From: Chloroflexota bacterium
GTDB taxonomy: Bacteria > Chloroflexota > Dehalococcoidia > FW602-bin16
NCBI GenBank assembly: GCA_004297765.1
Contig: SCTZ01000140.1
Coordinates: forward strand, 25,522-89,521
Direction: 5' to 3'
DNA length: 64,000 bases
Made by a program: the position numbers and the translations under genes. Numbering within the stretch: the stretch's first letter is position 1; every line of letters begins with the position of its first letter. The notes under the pieces were generated by a model. The model did no database searches and was not told the DNA's origin. It saw only the letters and a program-made list of their open reading frames with translations. Shown here piece by piece: positions 45,538 through 54,630 of this stretch.

Positions 45538-46608
45538 TCAAATGATGAACCCGACATTAACGCTATAGGTGATTGAGTCCGCCTGGTTGGTATGAATAAC
45601 GGCGATTCGGAACGAGCGCGGCACAATGCTCTGGACCGGTGAACCACTCCACGAGGACGTAGAGGCCGCCCCAGGATAGATGACAAACGACTTCACGCCC
45701 GCCGCATTGAGCCCGATGGTGCCCCACGCATGCACGGTCTGCCACGCACCCGATACCGTCTTGAACTGGATCTTGAGCTGATCGATGTTCCCGGCCGGCG
45801 CCCCGACCGCTGTGCACTCTATCATCAGGATCAGTCCCCGCGCGTTGAAGTTCGTCAGCTCCGCGCTGTAGGCGTCACCAGTGCGGGCGGCACTGGTCAA
45901 TGCCACCACGTCGTAGTTGTTATAGACTTTGTCGTGGGAGTTGCCGTTGTACCGCCATTGCGTGGCCAGGCTGACGACCCCCATCCGGTTGCCCTGCCCG
46001 TTGCCAAGATTCCAACCTTGCCCCTCAGGCGGTGTGTCCCCCGCAACAGTCCCCTTGAGGTACAGAGATACCGCCGGCTTGTCGGTATCGTCGAGTTGCG
46101 GGGCGATGCCTCCGATCTCGACGTTCATCGGCTCGGGGCCGGCGCCCACGTACGGGGTCACGATCACGGTATAGCCCTGCCCGGCGCCAAAGGTGCCGCT
46201 GATGCTGGCGATGCGCACCTTGAGCCATGCCGAGCCCACCGGCACATCAAACGCTAGATTAGCCGCCACCGCCGTCTGCGAGATGTTGGATCCAGGCAGC
46301 GCCAGGTAATTGCCGCCCTCTTCCGCGCCCCCCTCCAGAGATATGGTCGCGGAGGGGGTGGTGCCCGAGACGATCATCTCCACATGCGCCATGTTGAAGT
46401 TCCGGAAATCGACCGCCTTGTCCGACAGCGCGTTGGACTGCTGGGCGCTGAACACCCGGACCGGATCGCCCTTGAGCGCACGCCCCTGGGCGATCTCCGC
46501 CAGCAGCTCCTCCACCGTCGGGCCCGCTGGCGCCGCCGGCTCCTGCGGCTCTTTGAAGGATTCGGCGATGCAATCGGCGATATTGGCGATGGACTCCGTG
46601 ACGCTCAT
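45538..46608 (-). CDS. Beta-sandwich spike-like protein (paralog A)
   Basis: Domain shared with 47961..49217 and 49220..49627: GDPVRVFSAQQSNALSDKAVDFRNFN...FDVPVGSAWLKVRIASISGTFGAGQGYTVIVTPYVGAGP. Confidence 0.55.
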   Translation of the reverse strand: MSVTESIANIADCIAESFKEPQEPAAPAGPTVEELLAEIAQGRALKGDPVRVFSAQQSNALSDKAVDFRNFNMAHVEMIVSGTTPSATISLEGGAEEGGNYLALPGSNISQTAVAANLAFDVPVGSAWLKVRIASISGTFGAGQGYTVIVTPYVGAGPEPMNVEIGGIAPQLDDTDKPAVSLYLKGTVAGDTPPEGQGWNLGNGQGNRMGVVSLATQWRYNGNSHDKVYNNYDVVALTSAARTGDAYSAELTNFNARGLILMIECTAVGAPAGNIDQLKIQFKTVSGAWQTVHAWGTIGLNAAGVKSFVIYPGAASTSSWSGSPVQSIVPRSFRIAVIHTNQADSITYSVNVGFII

Positions 46609-46799
46609 GATGTCGCTCCTGATGGACCGTCTGACGGGTCGTTTGTGAGTAACGCCTGCAGCTCCGTGATCGCACCCTCATGGCGATCGATCTGCCGGCG
46701 CGTCTCGTCCGTTAGCCGCTCTAGCTGCTGGAGCTGGGCGACGTAGCGATCGCGCGAGGCGGTTAGCTCATTCAGGCGACTGCTGATTCGCTGTGTCAT
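46605..46799 (-). CDS. Coiled-coil protein
   Basis: MTQRISSRLNELTASRDRYVAQLQQLERLTDETRRQIDRHEGAI. Confidence 0.5.
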   Translation of the reverse strand: MTQRISSRLNELTASRDRYVAQLQQLERLTDETRRQIDRHEGAITELQALLTNDPSDGPSGATS

Positions 46800-46822
46800 C
46801 GGTAATCTCCGTTATGGCTCGC

Positions 46823-47950
46823 TCATCTCCATCTGGTCGCGGCATACAACGCCACGGCCACCAGGGCGAGAGTCAACATGCTGTGCCCCGCTCCCGCTTC
46901 TGGGACAGGCGGCAGCACCTCCGGCGGCTCTATCGGTGGAGGCTCGCTCGGCGGGGGGCGCTTCCCCGGCGGCGGGGATCCCGCCCCACCACGCCAGGTC
47001 TTCATAGCGCTATAGGCCGCTTTCGGCGCTCCCTGCTTGTCGAGTACCGAAAGTGTGCAGTACCAGCCGAGGGCCGGGTATGACTGGACAATAGCCTGGC
47101 AGACCAGGTCCTCGGGATCCACGATCGAGATGTAGGTGATCCCGGCCAGGTTGGAGACGCTCCCCGCCATGGCCCTCAGTTTCTCGATATAGGCTCGCTG
47201 AGCCTCCTGGCTGGCCGGAAATGTCGTGTCGGGCGTAATCTGGAACGGCTCGCTCGGCCAGCCTGTCTCGGCGATGAATAGCGGCAAGCTGGAGATGCTC
47301 GACAGCCCTTCCAGGAGTCCGGTCGGGATCGTGTACGGGTCCCCGTAGCAGGTCGGATAGAGCGAGATGGCCAGCAGATCCTGATAACCCGCGTAGTCCG
47401 CCGCGAACAGCTTCAGCTTTACGAGGTCGCCAGGATCCAGGCAATTGGCGCCATCGTAGTCGCTGTAGGACAGACTGACGCAGTACTTAGTTGATGGGCT
47501 GCTGTTCTGAGACTTGAGCATCTGGTAGGTCCAACGCCAGCCCGTGACCCAATTGGCGTAGCCCTGCGGATCGTGCTTCTTGTACAGATTGGCCTCTACG
47601 TTTACCACGAAGACGTCCGGGCGATACTCCGCGGCGGCTTTCTGCAGCAGGGCCAGATAGGCGTTCTTCACATCAGTACTGGCGAAGTCACCCGTCAGAT
47701 TCGCGGGTAGCTCCAATCGGCGACGATCCGCGGCCAGCAGCTCGAATGCGATGATCACCTTGAGCCCGCGTCGACGCGCCTCGGCGACGTCCTCCGCCAG
47801 CGAGGCGTGAAAATCCAGTCCGCCGGGGTTCATGTCCGCCCGCCAGTGGCGCTGTATGAGCACCGCGTTAGCGACTTGCCCGATGGCATCCCACACTGCG
47901 TTCCGATCAACCTGGCCGTTCAGCGGATGATAGCCAACCGCTAGCAGCAT
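46823..47950 (-). CDS. TIM-barrel glycoside hydrolase-like protein with Pro-rich linker and C-terminal TM anchor
   Basis: DVAEARRRGLKVIIAFEL...DLLAISLYPTCYGDPY...PLFIAETGWPSEP; C-terminal PPPSEPPPIEPPEVLPP then SMLTLALVAVALYAATRWR. Confidence 0.65.
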   Translation of the reverse strand: MLLAVGYHPLNGQVDRNAVWDAIGQVANAVLIQRHWRADMNPGGLDFHASLAEDVAEARRRGLKVIIAFELLAADRRRLELPANLTGDFASTDVKNAYLALLQKAAAEYRPDVFVVNVEANLYKKHDPQGYANWVTGWRWTYQMLKSQNSSPSTKYCVSLSYSDYDGANCLDPGDLVKLKLFAADYAGYQDLLAISLYPTCYGDPYTIPTGLLEGLSSISSLPLFIAETGWPSEPFQITPDTTFPASQEAQRAYIEKLRAMAGSVSNLAGITYISIVDPEDLVCQAIVQSYPALGWYCTLSVLDKQGAPKAAYSAMKTWRGGAGSPPPGKRPPPSEPPPIEPPEVLPPVPEAGAGHSMLTLALVAVALYAATRWR

Positions 47951-47960
47951 GCTCTTCTCC

Positions 47961-49217
47961 TCACGCGGCCGCGTCCAGCCGCTCGGCGATCTCCTGGACC
48001 GCTTTGGCCAAGTAGGCTACGACCCCGGTTAGGTCGTAGCCGATGCGATTGCCATCCGCGTCCGCCTGTACCAGCTCGGCGGGCACGGAGCCAAGATCGA
48101 GCCCGGTGGCGGCCCCGCCATCCTTCCACTCGAAAGTGATTGGTCGCAGAACTCGCACTTTTTCCAGCCCTCTGGCCGTCACAGGCTGGATGTTGTTCTT
48201 CAGTTGCGGGTTAGAGCGGGCTAGCAACGCGTCGTAATAGACGCTCGCACAGCAGATGTCCCAGGTCGAAATGCCGCCGCTCCAATCGACCGGCCAATCC
48301 TCGCGTGTCTGTCCGTACTGGTTGGCGAACTTGCAGGCGGTTTGCCCGCTCGTATACAGGTACCAGCGCTGCACGCCGTTTGTATATCCGGCGATGCGTC
48401 CGATGCCGGAGTCGTTCCAGATCTTCAGCCCGGTCGTGGGCGATGCGAACGTCCCGGTCCCCTGATAGATGCCCCCCGCGGCGCCGACGCTGCACACGCC
48501 ACTCAGCGTGAGACTGCCTGTATTGACGGAGAGGGCGTCCAGGGTGGACGTGCTGATCTTGTTCGCGCTGACGGATCCCACCTGCAGGTAGGAGCCGTTG
48601 ATGTCGGAGCCTGCGCCGGTCACGATTGCCCCGCCAATGATGGCCGCCAGCGCGACCAGGACGCCGTTGCTGGAGACCCGGAAGGGGGCGTCAGCCTTGA
48701 CGGTGCCACCGATCGCCAAACCACCGTCGCCAGCGTCGTTGAGCCATAGCTTGTTGCTGGAGTCACCCACCACGATCTGACCGGCCGTCACGCTCCCGAG
48801 GTTGGCGCTGATGGCCGCGAGACTGTCCACGACGATCGAGGCGGAGACGCGGGCTGAGCCGGGCGAGACGTAGGGCGTGATGAAGACCGTATATCCCTGG
48901 CCCCGGTCGAACGTCCCGCTGACAGCCGTGAACTCGAGCTTCAGCCAGCGACTGCCAACGATCACGTCGAAGCTCTTGTTTGCGGTCACCCCGGACTGCG
49001 CGGCGTTCAGATCGGGCAGTGGCAGGTAGTTGGCACCCGATTCCGACGCCCCAAGCAGCCGGAAATCCGCGGATGCGCCGGTGCCCGTGACGAAGACCTG
49101 AACCATGACGGCGTTGGAGCGCGAGCAGTCGACGGGGGTATCCACGATGCCCGTCTGCGTTCGTCCGCTGCAGACCATCTGCGCCGCGCCTTTGACGTCC
49201 TCCAGCACGATCGGCAT
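47961..49217 (-). CDS. Spike protein: beta-sandwich domain (paralog B) + S74 intramolecular chaperone
   Basis: C-terminal SNPQLKNNIQPVTARGLEKVRVLRPITFEWKDGG is S74-like; N-terminal domain shared with paralogs A and C. Confidence 0.7.
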   Translation of the reverse strand: MPIVLEDVKGAAQMVCSGRTQTGIVDTPVDCSRSNAVMVQVFVTGTGASADFRLLGASESGANYLPLPDLNAAQSGVTANKSFDVIVGSRWLKLEFTAVSGTFDRGQGYTVFITPYVSPGSARVSASIVVDSLAAISANLGSVTAGQIVVGDSSNKLWLNDAGDGGLAIGGTVKADAPFRVSSNGVLVALAAIIGGAIVTGAGSDINGSYLQVGSVSANKISTSTLDALSVNTGSLTLSGVCSVGAAGGIYQGTGTFASPTTGLKIWNDSGIGRIAGYTNGVQRWYLYTSGQTACKFANQYGQTREDWPVDWSGGISTWDICCASVYYDALLARSNPQLKNNIQPVTARGLEKVRVLRPITFEWKDGGAATGLDLGSVPAELVQADADGNRIGYDLTGVVAYLAKAVQEIAERLDAAA

Positions 49218-49219
49218 GG

Positions 49220-49627
49220 CTAGCTCACCACAGCCATGATGGAGGTCGGACCCGGCGCGACGTAGGGCGTCCCGATGACCGTGATGGCCCCCGTCACGTT
49301 CGCCAGTCGCACCTTCACCCAGGCGCCACCGATCAGCACGTCAAAGATCCTGCTGTTGGTTACCCCCGGTTGCGTGCCGCGAGGATCCATCACGAGCAGG
49401 TAGCTGCCGCCCTCCGCGGGGCCGGACTCGATCGTGATGTCTGCGCTGGGGCTGCCACCCGAGACCTGCACCTCGAAGGACACGGCGTTATAGCTCCTGG
49501 CATCCAGAGCCTTGTCAGAGAGCCGCGCAGCTACTTCGCGTTCGAAGAACCGGACCGGATCGCCCTTGATGCGCGTTCCGACCGGCGGATCTTGCACGTA
49601 GCCAGGTGCGCACAGATCGACGACCAC
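49220..49627 (-). CDS. Single beta-sandwich domain protein (paralog C)
   Basis: IKGDPVRFFEREVAARLSDKALDARSYN...IFDVLIGGAWVKVRLANVTGAITVIGTPYVAPGP. Confidence 0.6.
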   Translation of the reverse strand: MVVDLCAPGYVQDPPVGTRIKGDPVRFFEREVAARLSDKALDARSYNAVSFEVQVSGGSPSADITIESGPAEGGSYLLVMDPRGTQPGVTNSRIFDVLIGGAWVKVRLANVTGAITVIGTPYVAPGPTSIMAVVS

Positions 49628-49713
49628 GGCACTCCTCCGAGTGATAACTGCTGAGGACTGAGTCCTGAGGCCGAGGGTCTACTCGGTCTGCAGTCCTCAG
49701 TCCTCGCACCTCG

Positions 49714-50853
49714 CTAGATCCCCGCGTTAGCGGGATGGGCCGGATTCAGCTGATACCGGCGGTAGAGGATATGCATCGCCACGCCGGTCGCATCCGAGAT
49801 GCCGTAGCGCAGCTTGAGGTCGCCGGTGTTCACCCCGCGCATGTCGACGCCGTAGGGCGTCCGCGCGCGATGCGCTACCCCGGACAGGTCGAACCAGACC
49901 AAGCCGGAATCGGACGGAGGTCCGCCCGCGGCGATCGTCCCTGGCGTGCCGCCGCTGGCGATGGCGTCCATCGCGGTCGTGACGTTGTCGCTGAGGGGCG
50001 TGATGCGGGCTGGATTGAACTGGCTGAGCAGCTCCGCGGCCTTGTAGTCACCCACGACGCCGGTCTGTCCGCCGTAGCGGGACACCACGCTGCCATCGAG
50101 TTGGTTATACAGTTCGATCGAGTTCAGCACCGAATCGTCACGCGGATCGTTCGAGCCATTGGTCAGCAGGCACAACATGGAATGCAGGAAGTCGCCGCTC
50201 GGAATGTTGTGCTCGGTAGCGAACGCCGAGGACGTAGCGCTCAGGCTGGGGCTCTGCATGTCCCAGCGCGGGAACGCCCGCGGCATGTACAGCTCAGGCG
50301 CGTCGCCCGGCTCCGGCCGCACGCCACAGAAATAGATGTCGAGATCTCCATCCGTGATGGTGATGTTGCTGCCCATAGCCGCGGCGGCCGCGAACGAGCC
50401 GCCCAGGGTCAGATTGCCGGCGCTCGAGGGCGGGATGCCCGCCGAGAGGTCGAAGGGATTGTCGCGCAGCGTCCGGGTCACCGGGTCGACGATCGTCGGA
50501 GCCACGCCGAAGTGGAACATGTGCAGCATGTACATGTCGCCCGTGGTGATGCTGTCGGCGATCTTGTCGGGGCGACGTGGTCCGAAGCCGGCCAGGCGGC
50601 TCATGTGATACAGCGCGCGCACCTGGCTCACGTCGAAATAGGTCTTCCCGGCGCCGGTGAGATTGAGGCGCGAGATGACCCGCTCGTACGGGTCGTTATA
50701 CCAGGTCCCGGTCGTGGTGGTTGCGATCAACCGCTGCACGATCGCCATACGCGTGATCGTGAACGGCTTCGGGCTCAGCTCCTCGGAGATCGTGCCCGAA
50801 GCAGCCCAGGAGATGGGATTCGGATGTCGCTCCCAGAGTACGGGTTTGGCCAT
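49714..50853 (-). CDS. Candidate major capsid protein (double-jelly-roll-like)
   Basis: 379 aa, beta-rich, no TM; FTITRMAIVQRLIATTTTGTWYNDPYERVISRLNLTGAGKTYFDVSQVRALYHM... NLTLGGSFAAAAAMGSNITITDGDLDIYFCGVRP... GDLKLRYGISDATGVAMHILYRRYQL; sits between membrane and spike genes. Confidence 0.5.
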   Translation of the reverse strand: MAKPVLWERHPNPISWAASGTISEELSPKPFTITRMAIVQRLIATTTTGTWYNDPYERVISRLNLTGAGKTYFDVSQVRALYHMSRLAGFGPRRPDKIADSITTGDMYMLHMFHFGVAPTIVDPVTRTLRDNPFDLSAGIPPSSAGNLTLGGSFAAAAAMGSNITITDGDLDIYFCGVRPEPGDAPELYMPRAFPRWDMQSPSLSATSSAFATEHNIPSGDFLHSMLCLLTNGSNDPRDDSVLNSIELYNQLDGSVVSRYGGQTGVVGDYKAAELLSQFNPARITPLSDNVTTAMDAIASGGTPGTIAAGGPPSDSGLVWFDLSGVAHRARTPYGVDMRGVNTGDLKLRYGISDATGVAMHILYRRYQLNPAHPANAGI

Positions 50854-50879
50854 GATGCTCTCCTTTTCTCCTTCTGGCG

Positions 50880-51368
50880 CTATAGCCCCATCGACTTCAC
50901 GCCGATGGACTGCAGCGTAGCGGTCCCATTACCGGTTGGGGTCCCGTTGCCAGTGGCGGTCCCGTTCGTCCCGGACGGCAACTGCTGAGCCGGCTTCGGA
51001 GGGTTCAGCGCAGCGGTCCAGCCCGCCGGGGTCTTGATAGAGCCATCCAGCGTGTAGAACGGCAAAACGGCTCCCACGCCCTTAGCCACCGCCAGCGCAT
51101 CGCCGCCCAGGCGCAGATCCCGCGCCCAGGACTTGTTGATGAGACCCGCCCCAATGCCCAGGACCATCGAGCTGACCAGGGTCGTCGCGGCGTCCACGAC
51201 CTTCCCGACAGCGCCACCGGACGGGATGATGCCGCCGGCTACCTTCCCGACGATGTTCTGGTTGATAAACTGGGTCGCACCCACGCCCAGCCCCACCAGT
51301 ACCAGCTCCCCAACGTTCTCTTTGGACCCGAGGAGACGAGGGTTCCGGCGCCTTAATCGTCGCGCCAT
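50880..51368 (-). CDS. Hydrophobic virion membrane-like protein
   Basis: MARRLRRRNPRLLGSKENVGELVLVGLGVGATQFINQNIVGKVAGGIIPSG...AATTLVSSMVLGIGAGLI. Confidence 0.55.
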   Translation of the reverse strand: MARRLRRRNPRLLGSKENVGELVLVGLGVGATQFINQNIVGKVAGGIIPSGGAVGKVVDAATTLVSSMVLGIGAGLINKSWARDLRLGGDALAVAKGVGAVLPFYTLDGSIKTPAGWTAALNPPKPAQQLPSGTNGTATGNGTPTGNGTATLQSIGVKSMGL

Positions 51369-51497
51369 AGCAAAGACCTCCTTGGCGTCGTTTTGATGAC
51401 CGACGCTAGCACCCAGATCTCATTGCCGGCGAATGTCCGGAAGTTGTTCCTGTCTGTGGGGGCTGGGGCTGGCTGCCACCGCAGCCCAGCCGCGCGC

Positions 51498-52334
51498 CTA
51501 CAACCCTAGTCCGGACCGCCTCGGGGTCGCCGTACCGGCCTTATCCTGATGGAACCGCCGCACAGCCCGCACGGTCTCCATGAACCACTCGGGTTGGCTG
51601 CGCAGCCAGTTGAGCACCGCGCCGGTTTCTGGCATCTGCTGCTCCAATGAGGCAAGCAGCGCCGGAATCTGCTCGTCGGGGTTGTCGACGATCTGCTGCA
51701 CCACCGGCTTCGCCCATCCCTGCCCCATCAGCCATTGCGCGGCTTGCTCCGGGTTCTTACCGTTCAGATTCTCGACGATGTTATTGATGACCAAGCGGGT
51801 CACGAAGTTCATCGGTTGCTCCTGGTGGGAAGTGGACTCCTCTGGCACCTCGGCACGAGCCCCGGCGACGTCGGTAGGTGGCGGAGGCGCGAGTGTCGCG
51901 GCAGGCAGTTCCGCCGGGCGCTCCGCCTCGCTCACCGCTGCCGCCGGGGCCGCCTTGCCGCTGAACAACTGGCCGAGCTGGGACATCAGGGCCGCCCCGG
52001 CCTGCGTGTCGAGGAGATCGCGCACCTGCGAGAGCGCGCCCTCCGCGGCGCCGCCGTCGCCCTCAAGCGGCATGATGCCAAGTCCAAGCGGCCTCAGTTG
52101 CCGATTCAAAGCCGCCAGCTCGTCGATCGACACGGGTTTTCCCGCCCGCGCGAAGCCTTCCTCCTGGAGGCGCTTGATCTCCTCCTGAATTTGCATCTCC
52201 TGCAGGCGCGCCTGGGCCTCTTTCAGACGCTCTCGGCGCCGTTCCGCGGCCATTTGCCGCGTCGGCCGTCCGCGCTTCTTGGGTGAGTCGCCGCTTTTTG
52301 ACTTCGTGCTGCTCCCAAGGAACGGAATTCTCAT
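51498..52334 (-). CDS. Charged coiled-coil protein at head of virion operon (assembly factor?)
   Basis: 278 aa; KKRGRPTRQMAAERRRERLKEAQARLQEMQIQEEIKRLQEEGFA... Confidence 0.5.
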   Translation of the reverse strand: MRIPFLGSSTKSKSGDSPKKRGRPTRQMAAERRRERLKEAQARLQEMQIQEEIKRLQEEGFARAGKPVSIDELAALNRQLRPLGLGIMPLEGDGGAAEGALSQVRDLLDTQAGAALMSQLGQLFSGKAAPAAAVSEAERPAELPAATLAPPPPTDVAGARAEVPEESTSHQEQPMNFVTRLVINNIVENLNGKNPEQAAQWLMGQGWAKPVVQQIVDNPDEQIPALLASLEQQMPETGAVLNWLRSQPEWFMETVRAVRRFHQDKAGTATPRRSGLGL

Positions 52335-52626
52335 GCATTCCTCCTCAATTTCTCTGGACTTTGGCCTGCATTTCGCCCACTAACAGCGTATTTCGATGTC
52401 TTTCGGCACCTATTTTGTGGGCTTATCCGGGGATTTAGCCGCCTTTTTGGTGCCTTTTCCCTGCTTTTCGAGCCCTTTTCCCGCCATTTATGGACTCAGT
52501 TTGCTGGCCCTTCCATATCCCGCCGGCGCCGCTGCCCATTGTGGGGCGCCGCCGGCGGGATATGGAAACACCCGGAAGTACTTCGGATGACGTGACTGCT
52601 GCTCGCAGGCATGCTATAGTCATCGT

Positions 52627-52929
52627 ATGCAAGGAACGGTCTGTCTGATCGACTGGAAACAACTACGCAAAGCGCTAGGGCTCACGCAGGAGGAGATGGC
52701 CGACCTGCTCCATATCCGCGCGCGACAGATCTACAATCTGGAGCGCGGTCTCTGCTCTCCGCATAAGTCCACCGTGATTATTCTGCGCAGTTGGCTATCG
52801 ACGCCCGCTCTACGCGCGCGTTTGGTCGAGAGCGGCTACGATCATCCGTTCCCGGAGGATCTGGAGGATGGCTCAGACCCAGCTGCCGCCGATCCACCGT
52901 ATCGACCGGATCGGCCGCCGGATCGTTGA
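52627..52929 (+). CDS. XRE-family HTH regulator
   Basis: DWKQLRKALGLTQEEMADLLHIRARQIYNLERGLCSPHKSTVIILRSWL. Confidence 0.75.
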   Translation: MQGTVCLIDWKQLRKALGLTQEEMADLLHIRARQIYNLERGLCSPHKSTVIILRSWLSTPALRARLVESGYDHPFPEDLEDGSDPAAADPPYRPDRPPDR

Positions 52930-53080
52930 GCTCACGTCAACCCGTTGCCCGGTCTGCGACAGGCTGATGCGTACGCACCCGGCCTGCGCCAGTTGCGGCG
53001 CCCTGCTAGGTCCAGGGCATAGCGAACCGGTTGTGAGCGTCGACGGACGCTGCGGCTGGTGTAGGAGGAGGACGCCTTGA
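52868..53080 (+). CDS. Zn-ribbon hypothetical protein
   Basis: CPVCDRLMRTHPACASCGALLGPG...GRCGWCRRRTP. Confidence 0.5.
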   Translation: MAQTQLPPIHRIDRIGRRIVELTSTRCPVCDRLMRTHPACASCGALLGPGHSEPVVSVDGRCGWCRRRTP

Positions 53081-54093
53081 TGGAGAGTCGCACATTGAAC
53101 CCAGGGAGCCACATCAACGCCTGGACGCCCGAGGCGAAGGAGAGCGTGCGCCGGTCCCCCGGGCGGAGCATCCTGATCCTCTCCACGGCGGTGGACCGCG
53201 AGATGTGCCAGTGGTGGCGCCAGGCGGTACCCCACGGCGACATGGTCGCGCGACTCTACGAGCAATACCAGGGCATCGACAAGCCACAGGATCGAGCCGA
53301 CGCGCTGTGCCGGGCGTTCGAGCCGATTCAGGACCTGCTCACCGCGGTGATCGTTCCCGGCAACGAGATGCGCCAGCGGATCGATCAGCTCCCAGCCTTC
53401 GCTGATTACACCTGCCAGGTGGTGGAGATCTTGCGCCGGCGTGGCTTCGCCGACATCCTGGGCGGAGCCTTCAGCACCACCAAGCCGGCGCCGGGCGCCA
53501 TCAAGGCCTTCGTCCCGGCCCTGGAGCTCCTGGACGGTTACGTGTCGCACGAGTACGCGCGCAGCCTGACCGACCAGGGCGGGCTGCTGCACTATCGCAC
53601 CTGGTACAACGAGCTCCCGGCCCACCTCCGTCGCAAGCCGCTCTACATAACCGAAACCGGCATTGACGACGACCAGGGCGGAGGCTACCGACGCCACGCG
53701 ACGCCGGCCGAGTTCGCGCAGCTCATGCGATCCTATTTTGCCCAGCTCGCTGCCGACGGCATAGTCAGGGCGGTAATGCTGTACCTGCGCGGCACGCTGG
53801 ATCCCACCTGGTGGAGCTGGGATTTCAGCCTCGTGCCAGAGCTCGAGGCGTTGCTAGCGGAGAGATTTGTTTCGACCATCAGACCAATCGAAGGGGGTGC
53901 CACTGTGGCAAAGGACGAGATAGCGGTCGGTACGGGGATCAAAGCGGCCATGGATGCTTTCGGCGATAAGCCGAAAACTGCGGAGACATGGGTGGGGCAT
54001 CTCGGCTCCTATGCTGAGGGGGAGCTAAACGAGTACCACTACAACAAAGAGCGCAACAAGGTCTTCGTGTCTTTCCCGTTCGCTCAGCGTTAG
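53077..54093 (+). CDS. TIM-barrel glycosidase-like phage lysin component
   Basis: KPLYITETGIDDDQGGGYRRHATPAEFAQLMRSYFAQLAADGIVRAVMLYLRGTLDPTWWSWDFSLVPEL. Confidence 0.55.
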   Translation: MMESRTLNPGSHINAWTPEAKESVRRSPGRSILILSTAVDREMCQWWRQAVPHGDMVARLYEQYQGIDKPQDRADALCRAFEPIQDLLTAVIVPGNEMRQRIDQLPAFADYTCQVVEILRRRGFADILGGAFSTTKPAPGAIKAFVPALELLDGYVSHEYARSLTDQGGLLHYRTWYNELPAHLRRKPLYITETGIDDDQGGGYRRHATPAEFAQLMRSYFAQLAADGIVRAVMLYLRGTLDPTWWSWDFSLVPELEALLAERFVSTIRPIEGGATVAKDEIAVGTGIKAAMDAFGDKPKTAETWVGHLGSYAEGELNEYHYNKERNKVFVSFPFAQR

Positions 54094-54182
54094 CGGCGCC
54101 GCTTGAGCCAGACTACCAGCCGCGCATATGGACGGCGCGCAACCCGAGCGAGCGATTCGCCTTCGCCGTCGCTCCTCGTGCT

Positions 54183-54620
54183 GTGCTGCTGCATGGTACG
54201 CGATCCGGTGCTCCTCGGTCGACCGCTCAGGAACTCACCGGCACGGTGGCGTACGTCAGAAACGGCGCCGATGGCAAGGGCTGGAACGTCACGATCGGAG
54301 ATGACGAGCTCGTAGAGCATTTCTCTGTCGATGCCTGGGGCTGGCATGCCCGCGCGGCGAGCGGCCTGTACCTGGGCGCCGAGTTTGCACAACCCACCGT
54401 TGATCATCCGATCAGCGACGCCCAGGTCCGTGCCTTCGCCTGGTGGTTCGTCCACCGAGTACAGCCACGCTGGCCGGGGATCTCATACGAGTTTCCGACC
54501 CATGTCGAGGTTGAAGCGCGCGGCGAAACCGGTCGCAAGGAAGGTCATACAGACGTCTTCCCGCTGGGAGATCCGCGCGTCGACGATCTGCGCGCGCGGA
54601 TCCTGGCTCTCATCAGGTGA
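54183..54620 (+). CDS. N-acetylmuramoyl-L-alanine amidase (Amidase_2-like); likely expressed from an upstream start or by frameshift
   Basis: LLHGTRSG...WNVTIGDDELVEHFSVDAWGWHARAASGLYLGAEFAQPTVDHPISDAQVRAFAWWFVHRV. Confidence 0.7.
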   Translation: MLLHGTRSGAPRSTAQELTGTVAYVRNGADGKGWNVTIGDDELVEHFSVDAWGWHARAASGLYLGAEFAQPTVDHPISDAQVRAFAWWFVHRVQPRWPGISYEFPTHVEVEARGETGRKEGHTDVFPLGDPRVDDLRARILALIR

Positions 54621-54630
54621 GGAGGGGTCG

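Noticed and set aside
49735-50988. 417-aa + strand ORF
   Set aside because: Antisense of the capsid candidate; low-complexity, Arg/His-rich composition typical of shadow ORFs
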